Position numbers and translations under genes: made by a program
Notes under the pieces: generated by a model
What the model was told of the DNA's origin: nothing
Databases searched by the model: none
The model's input: only the letters and a program-made list of their open reading frames with translations
Shown here: in pieces, positions 1-10,743 of the stretch
Layout: each line of letters begins with the position of its first letter
Numbering within the stretch: the first letter of the stretch is position 1
Source: Porodaedalea pini
Lineage: Eukaryota; Basidiomycota; Agaricomycetes; Hymenochaetales; Hymenochaetaceae
DNA: 64,000 bases
Reading direction: 5' to 3'
Assembly: GCA_002794775.1 (NCBI GenBank)
Contig: NBAY01000002.1
Coordinates: 186,001-250,000 of the forward strand

Positions 1-770
1 TCGGAGACGAGGAAGAGCTAGACGATGACGAAGAAGGCACGGTGGACTTCTCAACGCCAGCTACTAGGGCAGAGGAGAGCAACTTTGCCGTGCTCAACAG
101 CTCGCTGCCCGGCGAACAGGGACGGGAAGCTCAGCAGCCGCACCACCTCGCAAGCTACGCGTCTGCAAAGCGGAGCGTCGGCGCAGCTGCGAAGGAAAAG
201 AAGCAGCACCGTACGCGCTGGCATTTCGGAATTCGGAGCCGGAGCCCGCCGATGGAGGTTATGTCCGCAATCTACGCTTCGCTCAAATCACTCGGCATGG
301 AATGGAAAGAGAAGAAGGACCTCGGCGGGCTCTGTGCCTTCCATCCGCGCGCAAAGGGTGAGCCCGCTCAGATCGAGCGCGTACGCGAGTGGGACGGACA
401 CAGCCTGCGTGTCGACCTGCGCGCCGCGTCGTCGATCTACTTTGTTGAGACGCGCGCGCGACAGGACGACACGGTGATCCTGATGAATGTGCAGCTGTAC
501 TATGTCGACGGGGACAACTACCTCGTCGATTTCCACCACAAGCGGTCGTACCGCGCGAGCACGGAGCCCGGCGCGGGGCGCTTCGACGTCGCGAAGCCGA
601 TCGCGCCGAGCGGGAGTGGGAACGGGAGCAAATGCCCTTCCGAGGCGGGAAGCGTGTACCCGCAGGACTTGCAGGCAAAAGAGGAGACGATCGTGTCGCC
701 GTATATGTTTATGGACGTCGCATGCAAGCTGATTCTCGACCTTGCTGGCGGTGCTGACGACGGTCGATAA
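1..770 (+). CDS. SNF1: SNF1/AMPK catalytic alpha subunit, C-terminal part (5' truncated by window edge)
   Basis: The reading frame is open from base 3 and stops with TAA at 768-770. An acidic stretch (EEELDDDEE) is followed by a low-complexity linker, then the hallmark RWHFGIRSRSPPMEVM block at about 220-275 and a C-terminal fold with WKEKKDLGGL, QLYYVDGDNYLVDFHH and SPYMFMDVACKLILDLA. In SNF1/AMPK alpha this C-terminal regulatory domain follows the Ser/Thr kinase and autoinhibitory domains and binds the beta and gamma subunits. The kinase itself senses low energy and glucose depletion. The kinase domain lies outside the window, so only the regulatory tail is seen here. No intron is needed in this piece. 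Identity rests on the conserved tail, which is very characteristic. Confidence 0.93.
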   Translation, partial: GDEEELDDDEEGTVDFSTPATRAEESNFAVLNSSLPGEQGREAQQPHHLASYASAKRSVGAAAKEKKQHRTRWHFGIRSRSPPMEVMSAIYASLKSLGMEWKEKKDLGGLCAFHPRAKGEPAQIERVREWDGHSLRVDLRAASSIYFVETRARQDDTVILMNVQLYYVDGDNYLVDFHHKRSYRASTEPGAGRFDVAKPIAPSGSGNGSKCPSEAGSVYPQDLQAKEETIVSPYMFMDVACKLILDLAGGADDGR

Positions 771-2724
771 GTGCCCATATACTTTCGTCTCATCTTGTTT
801 TTTTTTTTTTTTTTTTTTTTCGCGTGCGTGTTTTGACTGACTGATTTCCTGTTTGTTCGTGAGAGCTGTTATCCACCCGTTTCTGCTTCTGACCTTCCGT
901 CCTGCTTCGCTTTCCGTTCTGCTGCTCCTGCCGGTTTCTGATCCTGTACGAACACCCCCGTTTGCTCCTCACCTCTGCTGATGTTATCCTTATGCATGTA
1001 CACTACATCCTATACCTCCCCTGTACATTATGGAATACGACTCTCACTTAGATGAGGATATGCCTGCCGCCACGAGGGAGGACTATTTTTTGTTCGAGTG
1101 ATTATGGAGCAAGCAGTACTACATAGTATTAATATTGATGAGTTCGAGTCGAGTTTTCCGCCGCCGCCGCCGCCGCCTTTGATTTCTTTCTTTCCCATCT
1201 CAAGTCTGATCTAGGTCCCGGAGAGAGACTGCGTTTGCGCGTATTGGCCAGCAGGTCGACCACGAGGACTAACATTGTATGAATGCGCGCAGTACGTAGT
1301 AGGCTTGGAAGCTAATATAGGGTGAGGCCCGGGGGAGCCGCACTAGTACTATGCATAGAAGACTCGGAACAACCAGGTGAATGCGTCCAATCGCCGGCGT
1401 TGGATCTTGCAGCGTACATACAATATTAAAGTATATATTTCTGCAACGGCTCGTCTGGATTTGATGCGCCTCACAGAAGATCATAGGAGATAGGAAAGGA
1501 GCTCTATAAGTTGACTCGAGAGAGAGAGACTTGTATACATGAAGCTAGTCGAGCGCGGGAATGCGTAGATGAGGGGAAAGCAAAGGAAGTTGAGATGGGC
1601 TGTCTCCGACGCGGAGATTGGATATCGTATCCCATTCCGTTGAATGCTTCCAACGAGTGGAATTCATAACCAAAAGCCTACCATATGCATGAGGCATTAA
1701 GCGAGACTTCCGAGCCATTGAAGTATTGCAATTCGTCGAAGTGCCCTTGCTCAATCGGATCGAGCATAGGAGAAAGCTTCCAATGACTGGAATCCACAGT
1801 CAATATTAGTGGCATTCTAAGGGATCTGGGGGAGCTCCAAGCTAATTGAAACTTGCGAATTGGTATACGAGGATTCGATCCCAAATGCGGCTTGAAGAAG
1901 ATCGCATGAAACATCAAACAAAAGTACTTCTTGACTACTCGGTTCGAACCCAGGGAGAGTCGATAGTCTTGAAGGAGTGCTTCCAAGGCGAACGAGTGCT
2001 CCAAGCTGAATGAATGCTCCGAGATAACGATGTTGATAGTTTAGGGCATTGTCCGAAAGAGTAAAGTCTCTTTATGAGCGTATTTTTTGGAAAGGGAAAA
2101 CAAAGGTCGACGAGTTTGGATGAATGCTCGAGGTGGGCGGTTGACTGTGCGGGTAATCGTAGTGTGCTGTGAATAGGTGCTAATATCGACTCGAACGGAA
2201 GAGTGCATATGACCCGAGGTCGATTCCATACAATGAGGATCGCGAAGGGCAGTTTACGTGTGCAATAAGTCGCGGGATTAGGTACGTCGAGTTAGGTACT
2301 GAATTAATTGCAGTTGTATCTCAAAAATGACTCGGAAAGCAGGAAAGCAGCCTACCAGAGGACACGAGCCAACTTGGTGTTGCATTTTGAAGCGCGTTCT
2401 CATCACGTGTGCAGCAGCTCCCCGACCGCGACGGCGAAGTGAGCGCCGCTTTCGTTGCGTCTAGAAGTCGAACGGCTGTCACAAATCCGCACAGCAAGGA
2501 GCTGAAGCAATGAACGAATCAATACATTCTCTCCCGTCTTTGGTCCATATCATTTGATGAACATCGGATGCGCGCTGTCTCCGGTTTCTGCAATCGTCGC
2601 ATTTCTCACAACTCCTGAGCGATCCAAGACGCAAGACGGAACAGACCCTGATACTTCTGCACATCTGGTCGTATAAAGAGACGAGCGATGAACTGGACGG
2701 CATTCCACCAGCTTTGCATACATC
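771..2724. other. Intergenic region without recognised gene
   Basis: About 1.95 kb lies between the SNF1 tail and the oxygenase gene. It holds a run of about 22 T just after the SNF1 stop (798-820), a short CCG/CCGCCG microsatellite near 1158-1180, and two spaced dyads TTCCA-N5-TGGAA (1648-1662 and 1778-1792). A CACGTG E-box at 2404-2409 lies 316 bp upstream of the next start. Open frames here are short, overlap on both strands and look like chance. I see no tRNA or other RNA gene. Confidence 0.6.
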
Positions 2725-5700
2725 ATGGCGAAACCACCCGTCGACCTCACGCAGACCCTCCTCGTCGTAAGTGTCCTACTCTTTCCTGCCTTGTCCCTGT
2801 TAGTAGACGATGTCGTTTTCCTCCTCTGTCCTAGACCGGGGCTGAGCTCGCTCACCTCTCGTCTCTCCCGCCCCCCGACGCTCCGGACGGGCACTACGAC
2901 TACGAGGCGCTCGCAGCAGGCGAGACGGCCACAGGCGGAAACAACGACGCACACTCACGACTCTACACGCTCATCGCGAACGCCCAGGCAGCCGTCGGTC
3001 GCGGGCCCGTCATCAGCGACCCCAAGGCCCCCGAAGCCATCCTGAACCTCCTCACCAACAAAGATGCCATCAACGACCGCGATGGGCTCTTCACCGGCGC
3101 ACTCGGTGCGATCACACGGCTCCCTCCCGGCGAGCTGCAGGACAAGCTCAACAACGAGGCGATCGCCGTCCTGTACGAGACGCTCCCGCACCCGCCTGCG
3201 ACGTTCCTTGGCCCGCAGTGGCAGTTCCGCAGTGCCGACGGGAGCGGGAACAACCCGCTGCTGCCTGAGCTTGGCAAGGCGGGCACCCGGTACGCGCGCT
3301 CCGTCCAAGGAAAGCATCCACTTCCTGCAAACGCCCTTCCGGATCCGGGCCTTATTTTCGACACGCTGTTGAAAGCTCGCGATGTGGGTAGTCATTGTTA
3401 CAATGCAGTTTACCCTGCAGATGTTAACATGCTGTTTGACAGTTCCAACCTCACCCTGGACGTAACTCCTCCCTGACCTTCGCATTTGCATCGCTCGTGA
3501 CGCACACGCTCTTCCGTACTGATCCTACCGACTGGACCAAAAACAACACGACGTCCTACTTGGACCTTTCGCTTCTGTACGGCTTCAACCAGCTCACGCA
3601 AGACCAAGTGCGCGATAAGGAGCAGGGCCGTGGTCTTCTGTATCCAGACACCTTCAGCGAAGACCGCCTGCTCTTCGTCCCACCTGCAGCAAGTGCCCTG
3701 CTCGTCATACTCAGCCGAAACCACAACGTAGAGCTTCTCCCTGCATCATCAAGATATTTTCGCTGACGGCTATCTTTAGTACATTGCGAACATGCTACTC
3801 AAGATTAACGAGCGCAAGCGCTGGAGCGACCCGCCTCCCTCCGACGCCAAGAAACGCGCAGAACAAGACGAGGAGATCTTCCAGACTGCGCGGCTCGTCA
3901 ACTGCGGACACTTCATCTCGCTCATTTTCGGCGACTACGTTGCGGGCTTCCTGGGCCTCGGGCGCGACGGGTGCACATGGAGCATGAACCCGTTCGACCC
4001 TATCCGTACGCAGGCGGGCGAGGTCATTAATCGTGGGCAGGGCAACCATGTCTCTGTCGAATTTAACGTGCTGTATCGGTGGCATGCGACGACTGCCCAG
4101 GAAGACATTGCATGGACTGAGAATGAGTTCAACACGCTGTTCAAGGGCAAGCCGCTTCATGAGGTCGACCTCTCGGACTTCAAGACCGTTGCACAAGATG
4201 TTTTCTCGACGACCGAGCCTGACCCAAAGAAACGCACGTTCGCGGGGTATGTCTTCTGCTCTCTATCTCCTATACATTATATTAATATTTTCGTAGTATT
4301 AAGCGTCAAGCGGACGGGACGTTCTCAGACGACGACCTCGCGAAGATCCTGCACGACGCAACAGAGAAAGTCGCCGGCGCATACCGCGCGCGCGGGACCC
4401 CCGCTGCGTTGCGCATCATCGAAATCATGGGCATACAGCAGGCGCGCGCGTGGGGTTGCTGCACCATGAACGAGTTCCGCAGGTTCCTGGGGCTCAAGAC
4501 GTTCGCGACGTTCGAGGAGTGGAGCTCCGTGCCGGAGATCGCGGCCGCCGCGCGCCAGCTGTACGGCCACATCGACAATTTGGAGCTGTACCCTGGCCTG
4601 CAGGCGGAGGACTGCATGAAGCTGGGCCCTGGAAGCGGGATTTGCTGTGGGTACACGATGACGCGCGCGATCCTTGCGGATGCGATCGCGCTTGTGCGCG
4701 GCGACCGATTTTATACGGTTGATTATACGCCGCACAACCTCACGTCGTGGGGCATCCAGGACTGCGTGCGTGACCCGAACAATGGTGCCTTCGGCGCGGC
4801 GCTGCCCAAGCTTCTCATGCGCCACCTGCCGAGGCACTATCCCGCTGTGAGTCTCCCTGGGTAGTACTCGGATACCGATAGGAAAGAGGAGCTGACTCTT
4901 TTTTTGTGCAGGACAACGTCTACGGCCTATTCCCGTTCTGTACCCCCGAAACGACACGCCAGAACCTGAAGAAGCTCGGGATCGCCGACAAATACAAGTA
5001 CACCCGGCCCGTCGCTACTCCCGTCCCAAAGGTGCTCAACACGCTCACGGGCATCCGCTACGTCTTCAACGATTTCAAGAAGTTCCGGCAGACGTACACA
5101 GCGGACATGGAGATGCTTACGGAGGGGTACGGCTTCATGCTCACGTTCGACGACGAGAAGAAGCACAGCACGGACAGGGCGATGGTGTGGCATGCGCTGT
5201 TCCCGGATTTGGAAACGGTTAATAAGAATGTGGAGTGGTACAAGGCGAAGACGGTTGAGATGTTGAAGACGAAGAGCGTCAAGTATGATGGTGTACCCGG
5301 CACGTATGTTGATGTCGTGAGGGATGTCGTCAATCTGGTATCTGTGCACTGGGCGGCAGACAAGCTTGTGAGTCTCATTCATGCTTATAATTGGCACTGA
5401 CTCAACGACTGTCCATAGTGTGGCATACCGTTGAAGACGAAAGCAAACCCCAGAGGTCTCTTCACCGAGCAGGAGGTGTACGACATGTTCACTGTTCTCT
5501 TCATGTGTGTGTTCGAGAACATATCGCCGGAGCATGGGTGGGCGCTTCGTTCTGGCGCGCAACAGGTCGGGAAGATCGTCAACGGGCTCATCGAGAAGAG
5601 TCTTGCGGAGGCAGCTCCCCATACAGCAAGCGTAAGTCACATTCATTTTTATGTTATCAAGGATAATGACTGATATGTTATGTAGAGCTTCCTCGTTCGC

Positions 5701-6629
5701 GTAGGAGAGACAATCAAGGACACGGTCCTGCCGACCCATCCAACAGAATGCCACGACTTCCTCTCAAGGCTCGCTGCATCCGGTCGACCGACGCGCGAGC
5801 TCATCGCATGCGTCATCGGCCTCGCAGTCGGCTCGTCTGTGAACTACTCACAGGCCACCGCGCAGGTCGTCGACTTCTACCTCTCCGACGACCGCGCGAA
5901 GGAGCGCGCGCAGCTCGTCGCGCTGTGTAAGCGTAACGACGCCGAGGCGGCGGAGCTGCTGCGCGGGTATGTGCGCGAGGCGATGCGCCTGAACCCGCAG
6001 TTTGGGGGCTTGTTCCGCGCTGCCGTGCAGGATGATGTCGTACCGCAGGGTGACGGCTTTGAACCTGTGCGTGTCCGCGCTGGCGACATTCTCTTTGCGA
6101 GCTTCAAGAACGCGCACCTCAACGTGAGTTGTGCATCAAAACCAAAAACCAACTCTTTAGACATTCTCTGACTCTGATCCTCGACTTATCTAGCCGACGG
6201 ACTTCCCGAACCCGACGTCCGTCGACCCGACGCGGCCGAAGGAGAGCTACCAGCTGCAGGGCGCCGGATTCCACAACTGTCCGGGCGTCGATTTCGCTTC
6301 CGATACGATCCCGCAGATCGTCAAGATCATCTTCAGCCTGCCGAACATCCGGCGCGCGACCCCGCCCGCGGGTATCTGCGCGAGCTTCAACCTCAACCAG
6401 TTCGAGGTGAGTTTATCAGATCAGGATCAGAATAAAAATACACTTAATCCTGTGACGCTGACTTTTGGTATGAAGACGGATAATAGGATGTATCTGTCGA
6501 GTACGGGTAATGTGACGCCGTGGCCGGGCTCGCTCCAAATTGTGGTATGTCAGCTTGAGATTGCGCAATGATGCTGTAGAACGACCGAAGCTGATATTGA
6601 GTTTCCTTTTTCCGCAGTATGATGCGTAG
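2725..6629 (+). CDS. Ppo-type fatty acid dioxygenase/diol synthase (heme peroxidase plus P450-like domain)
   Basis: A multi-exon gene starting at ATG 2725 with introns at 2767-2834, 3384-3442, 3727-3779, about 4247-4298, about 4852-4911 and several more, ending with TAG 6627-6629. The N-terminal heme dioxygenase domain shows SLVTHTLFRT (distal His), SYLDLSLLYG, and LYRWHATT, which carries the catalytic Tyr and proximal His. The C-terminal P450-like domain shows FHNCPGVDFAS with the heme-thiolate Cys. Family members (A. nidulans PpoA/PpoC, linoleate 8R- or 10R-dioxygenases) oxidise C18 fatty acids to hydroperoxides that are rearranged to diols, the psi-factor oxylipins affecting sporulation. 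Length, about 1050-1100 residues after splicing, fits the family. All key residues I looked for are present. Product regiochemistry cannot be read from sequence. Exon borders after 4300 are approximate. Confidence 0.92.
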
Positions 6630-7874
6630 TTATGTTTAAGTCGACAAGCGATATGCGAACCTTATCCCTCCTGCTTTGCTTTGCTTTGCTGTGTACTTAT
6701 ATTTATTCCATCAAACTGTGCAATCAACAATCAATCAGCTTTTCGCTCCATCAAATCTTGTTTGCCGCAAGCTGCGCATCTCTGAGCGAATCAAACCCGC
6801 GTTGATCGTACATACAGAGAGGCGGCACTGGTTCTTCCAAAACACCAACAAATAGAGGTGCGCTTCAATTTAGGCATGAATAAACTGCTTTGTTTGGTAG
6901 GACGAGGTCCTATATACTTAAACAAGCTGGTTAATAGCTTTTCTCTGAACTGAAAACAGGTCTTGATTGGTCTAGACTCCCCTAGCGATACGCAATTTGC
7001 TGTAAACTCATTGGAGCGTATCAGCAACCCCCACCCCCGCGCCAACTGCTCAAAATCTGATTGTATCTCATGCTGTGCTGTTTGGAGGATAGTTTTTTTT
7101 TCTTCTTGCAAGGTGCCGCTGAATTTGGCTAATTAGTTACGCTCTGATGGCTGTTGCTGGCCCTTGGGGAATGTTTATGCTTTTGCTGTCTGAGAACAGG
7201 GAATGCCGAGTTCAAGCTCGTTTTCCCTCGTTCTTCCTGAAAATGCTTCAGCCAACTCAGTAAGCATTCCAGCCACCATCAATCTGAAAATAATGCCTTT
7301 TCTCCTAGATGCAAACCATGTCTATTAATATTGTACTTGTTCTCGGGGCTCCAACGGGTCTCTCGGTCTGCGGGTTTTCTCAGTCGTCACGTTACTCCCT
7401 GAATGCGCATCTGCGTTGTCTCCATTTCAGGAATCCAAGGTTTGTTCAAGGTCTCGCTTCTGATATGGACGACTTTCATCAAGCGGCTAGACTTGAGGTT
7501 GGTCACGATCATACTCAATATTACAATATGACCGAATCTGGAAATAAGCTGATCTATGGGCATTTCAATGGCATCTATCGCGATCGGAATCCCTCGCGCT
7601 CATGCATCAATATCCAGCCCGCTTAACTGATCGCTCTTTTCATAGCTCAAGTGGATTAGTCGTCAAGTCGGTGCAGCCCGACAGAGACGGCTTGCTCCCG
7701 TGATTCACCAGTACAGGACCGTGCTCACGCTGTAGCTTTGTACTGTATAAAAGGACAAACAGCTAATGCACAGAGTCTCCATCAAGCTCAAGCTCTCAGC
7801 TCTTACAGCCCCTCGAGTACTCTCGTCTTCATAACCAAATTCTGTCGAACAATCGTCTAACGAAAGAAATATCA
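6630..7874. other. Intergenic region without recognised gene
   Basis: About 1.2 kb between the oxygenase and the first cupin gene. A small GCTTT tandem tract lies at about 6673-6690, probably in the 3' UTR. Two frames of about 105 codons (6791-7111 minus, 7309-7626 plus) show no recognisable motif, domain or intron logic and I do not call them genes. Confidence 0.55.
7746..7752 (+). promoter_or_regulatory. TATA box of first cupin gene
   Basis: TATAAAA lies 123-129 bp upstream of the ATG at 7875, in a GC-neutral stretch followed by a pyrimidine/adenine leader. Position is plausible for a fungal core promoter with a leader of about 90-100 nt. Confidence 0.5.
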
Positions 7875-8533
7875 ATGGCTTCCACGACCACAGTCGCCCG
7901 ACCTGTCCGCGCACCCGTCCGCCGCGTCGTGACGGGGCACACGCCCGAGGGCAAGTCCATCGTCGTCGAGGATGCGCCGGTCGAGCCGCACCCTTTGCAC
8001 GGCGCGCCGACGCTCGCCAGCGATCTCTACTGGACCGACAAGACCCCACCTTCCAACGACGTCGTGTTCAAGGACCTCGCGAAGGACCACGCCAACGAGC
8101 TCTTCGCGCCTGGCGGGACCACGTTCAGGGTCGTTGAGGTCCCTCCTGGACAGCGATCGGTACGTTGTTTCACGAAAAGGCCAAAACTCGAATAATTTGT
8201 TGATTCGAGTTTTTTTTCGGTACGGCCAGCCCTTCCACCGTACCGTCTCGCTCGACTACGGAGTCCTGACGCATGGAGAACTCACCATGATACTGGACGA
8301 CGGTAAACGCGTCGTCTTGAAGGCAGGCGACGTCCTTATCCAGCGCGGCACGATCCACGCTTTTCTCAACGAGGGCACCGAGTGGACACGCTTGTACTGT
8401 GTTATGCTACGTGAGTATCCGTGTCGGCGCTCTGTGGAAAGCTCAGAACTGATGGTCATTTTCAGCCTCTCAGAAAGTGAAGATTGGGGACAAGGAACTC
8501 GACACTGAGTTCCAAATTCCAGGAAGGAAGTAG
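7875..8533 (+). CDS. Small single-domain cupin protein, copy 1
   Basis: Three exons: 7875-8159, 8230-8410 and 8466-8533, giving 177 residues. The protein has an N-terminal VTGHTPEGKS segment, then one cupin barrel: HRTVSLDYGVLTHGELTMIL, a GD-V-IQRGTIHAFLNEGTEW stretch matching cupin motif 2, and a short basic tail. The metal-binding pattern is only partly conserved in motif 1, so I cannot say whether it binds a metal or is an enzyme. Members of this fungal family are generally annotated cupin-domain proteins of unknown substrate. No signal peptide is visible, so it is probably cytosolic. It is the tandem paralogue of the gene at 9711; intron positions and phases are identical. Confidence 0.85.
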
Positions 8534-9660
8534 ACATGGACGAACGCTTCTTACTCATGCGTACATGGGTTGTAAATGTTAAATCAGGGGATATTGTAAA
8601 AACATGGCCTGGAGTTGATGGTGTAGAAGAAGTGTCTTGCTCGAGTATTGTCCTCCAGGAAAAATGTAACTTCAGAACTTTGGTTCAAATTGGATTTTAC
8701 AAGAGCATGATATCAACATCTTGCGATTCGGGACTGATGTTCTCTGACTTTTCGTGTAGTCATTATAAGTATTGAGCTGTACGGTCAGCCTCTATCTGGG
8801 AGTCCGCAACCTCGTCCTTTAAGCACGACAAGGAGTTGTATTTATGCAAGAGACAAAAGGTAGAAAATATAGACGAATGAAAGAAAAGTAAAACATACGA
8901 CGACAGAAGGAGATTTGAGCCTTAAGAGTGACTAATAGACATATGGCATGGAATATGGAGTAGGATGAGGACGAGCCGAAGTGCATGAAATATCGTCAGA
9001 TCTAGAGAGGGATGCGAGAATTTAGTTTTTTGAAGATCGAGAATAAATGCACGTCCCAGGTTACGTGCACCGTGCTCGAGATACTCTCAGTCTCTGAGCG
9101 CGCGCGATCATGATTTTGCTGCAAACTGAGATTTTCGCTGCGAGTACTAGTTGCCTTCAGCATGCTCACAAAAAGTGAGCAGCAGAATGAACACTTTACG
9201 ACGCTATTTTAAATATTCTAAGGCAACAGAAGGGAAGGCTTGTATCATTAGATTATTGTTTCTCGTTATTTTCATTTTTTTTTTGAAGTGTTATTTGTGC
9301 TAGGTGTGCGATAACAGGTCTGAGCTGTTTTTCACTTTTGGCTGGAGTACAGTACATCGCGATATCGTGATCGCGCGCGATCATGATCTCATTTTTGGCA
9401 GGGAGTACCGCGCACGATACTCTCGGCCTTATAATTTACATTCTCATCACAATATTAATTGCTGGGTACACACTCTCATCAAGTTTATAGGTCTAAGGCT
9501 CGTCCAAAGTATCTATAAACTCCAGATCTAGAGTCATTTTAACGAACCAGTCTTATCAAGCCAAAAAAGAAAATGGGCACCTTATTTCTGACTTGATACG
9601 CAATTTCCGGAACTCTATCAGCCTGACAAAGACGCGCCGAGCAAGCACACGCCTTTGCGG
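8534..9660. other. Spacer between cupin paralogues
   Basis: About 1.1 kb with no convincing gene. It contains a perfect 16-bp palindrome TGATCGCGCGCGATCA at 9368-9383, and a related GCGCGCGATCATGAT stretch near 9099-9113. Both lie near GATACTCTC tracts, hinting at a small internal duplication. Confidence 0.5.
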
Positions 9661-9667
9661 TATATAA
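9661..9667 (+). promoter_or_regulatory. TATA box of second cupin gene
   Basis: TATATAA lies only 50 bp upstream of the ATG at 9711, implying a very short leader of about 20 nt, unlike copy 1. Confidence 0.45.
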
Positions 9668-9710
9668 AGACCAGCTCTTCATAAATTAGCACCGCTCGCT
9701 TCGCAAAGTT

Positions 9711-10351
9711 ATGTCCTCCACGCCCAAACTTGACCGCACCCCTATCCGACGCATCGTGACGGGGCACACGCCCGAGGGGAAATCCGTTGTCGTCGAGGAC
9801 GCGCCGATCGTACCTCGTCCCTTCCATGGCTCGACGACACTCTTTAGCGATCTCTACTGGACCGACACGGCTCCGCCTCACAATGATGTCGTGTTCAAGG
9901 ATCTCGTGAAGGACCATCCTGAAGAGATACATGGGCCCGAGGGGAGCTCGTTCAAGGTTGTTGAGACGCCTCCTGGACAGAACTCGGTAAGTTGTTTGCT
10001 TGGATATTCATTTTGGCTGCTTTAGCACTGAATATTGTTGCTGAACAGCCGTACCATCGCACCGTCTCGCTCGACTACGTTATCTTGACGCACGGACAGC
10101 TTACGCTAATCTTGGATGACAACAAGCGCGTCGTGCTGAAGCCAGGTGACGTCGTTATCCAGCGCGGCACGATCCATGGCTGGCTCAACGAGGGCACCGA
10201 ATGGTCGCGCATGTACTTCGTTGCTCTACGTGAGTGTCTGTATCTACCTTCAAAGGGTATTCGGGACTGATGAACGCTTCCAGCATCTCAGAAAGTAAAG
10301 ATCGGGGACAAGGAACTCGAACAAGATTTTTCGGCCCCAGAAAGAAAGTAA
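9711..10351 (+). CDS. Small single-domain cupin protein, copy 2
   Basis: Three exons: 9711-9986, 10049-10229 and 10284-10351, giving 174 residues. It is collinear with copy 1: VTGHTPEGKS near the N-terminus, YHRTVSLDYVILTHGQLTLIL as first cupin strand pair, PGDVVIQRGTIHGWLNEGTEW as motif 2, then ASQKVKIGDKELEQ at the tail. Introns fall at the same places and phases, so the pair arose by tandem duplication after the introns were present. The second exons have the same length (181 nt). Substrate unknown. Divergence is concentrated at the N-terminus and in the TATA-to-ATG distance, so expression may differ. Confidence 0.85.
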
Positions 10352-10743
10352 ACGTTGAAGAAACAGTCATGAAGCCGCGCTTGTACTTGTACACGCTCCG
10401 GTAATTAAGGGAAAGTCAAAGAATATTTTAAAGTGTGATCTACGTTATACTTAAGTCTGAAAGAACCGTCTTAACTGCGGTCCTCCAGCAAAAAGGTGAT
10501 TTCAGAACCTGGGCCAAAATGAAAATTTCAGGAGCGTGACATCGTGCTATTCATATTGTTGTGGCTGTATCGCTTACCAGGAATTCTGGAAGTACCTTGT
10601 CGATCGCCTGTGGCCATCACTTAGGCCCACGTTCCTGGTCTCTCACTATGGTGGTTTCGCAAGCTTTGTAGCCGGGTGTGGCCAGAAGTTTTCTGCGACT
10701 ATAAAGAGCAGCGTCCGTCGGATTTTCCCTGGCTCATCCAGAG

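Noticed and set aside
1935..1960. GGTTCGAACCC, resembling a tRNA T-loop/B box
   Set aside because: Flanking bases do not form a T stem, and no acceptor stem, A box or anticodon arm can be placed at the right distance.
7309..7626. 105-codon open frame between the oxygenase and cupin genes
   Set aside because: No recognisable motif, no supporting splice structure, and comparable open frames occur on the other strand by chance in this GC range.
2725..10351. Oxygenase plus two cupin genes as a biosynthetic gene cluster
   Set aside because: No further tailoring enzyme, transporter or regulator nearby; the spacing is over 1 kb and the neighbours are unrelated. Proximity alone does not support a cluster.
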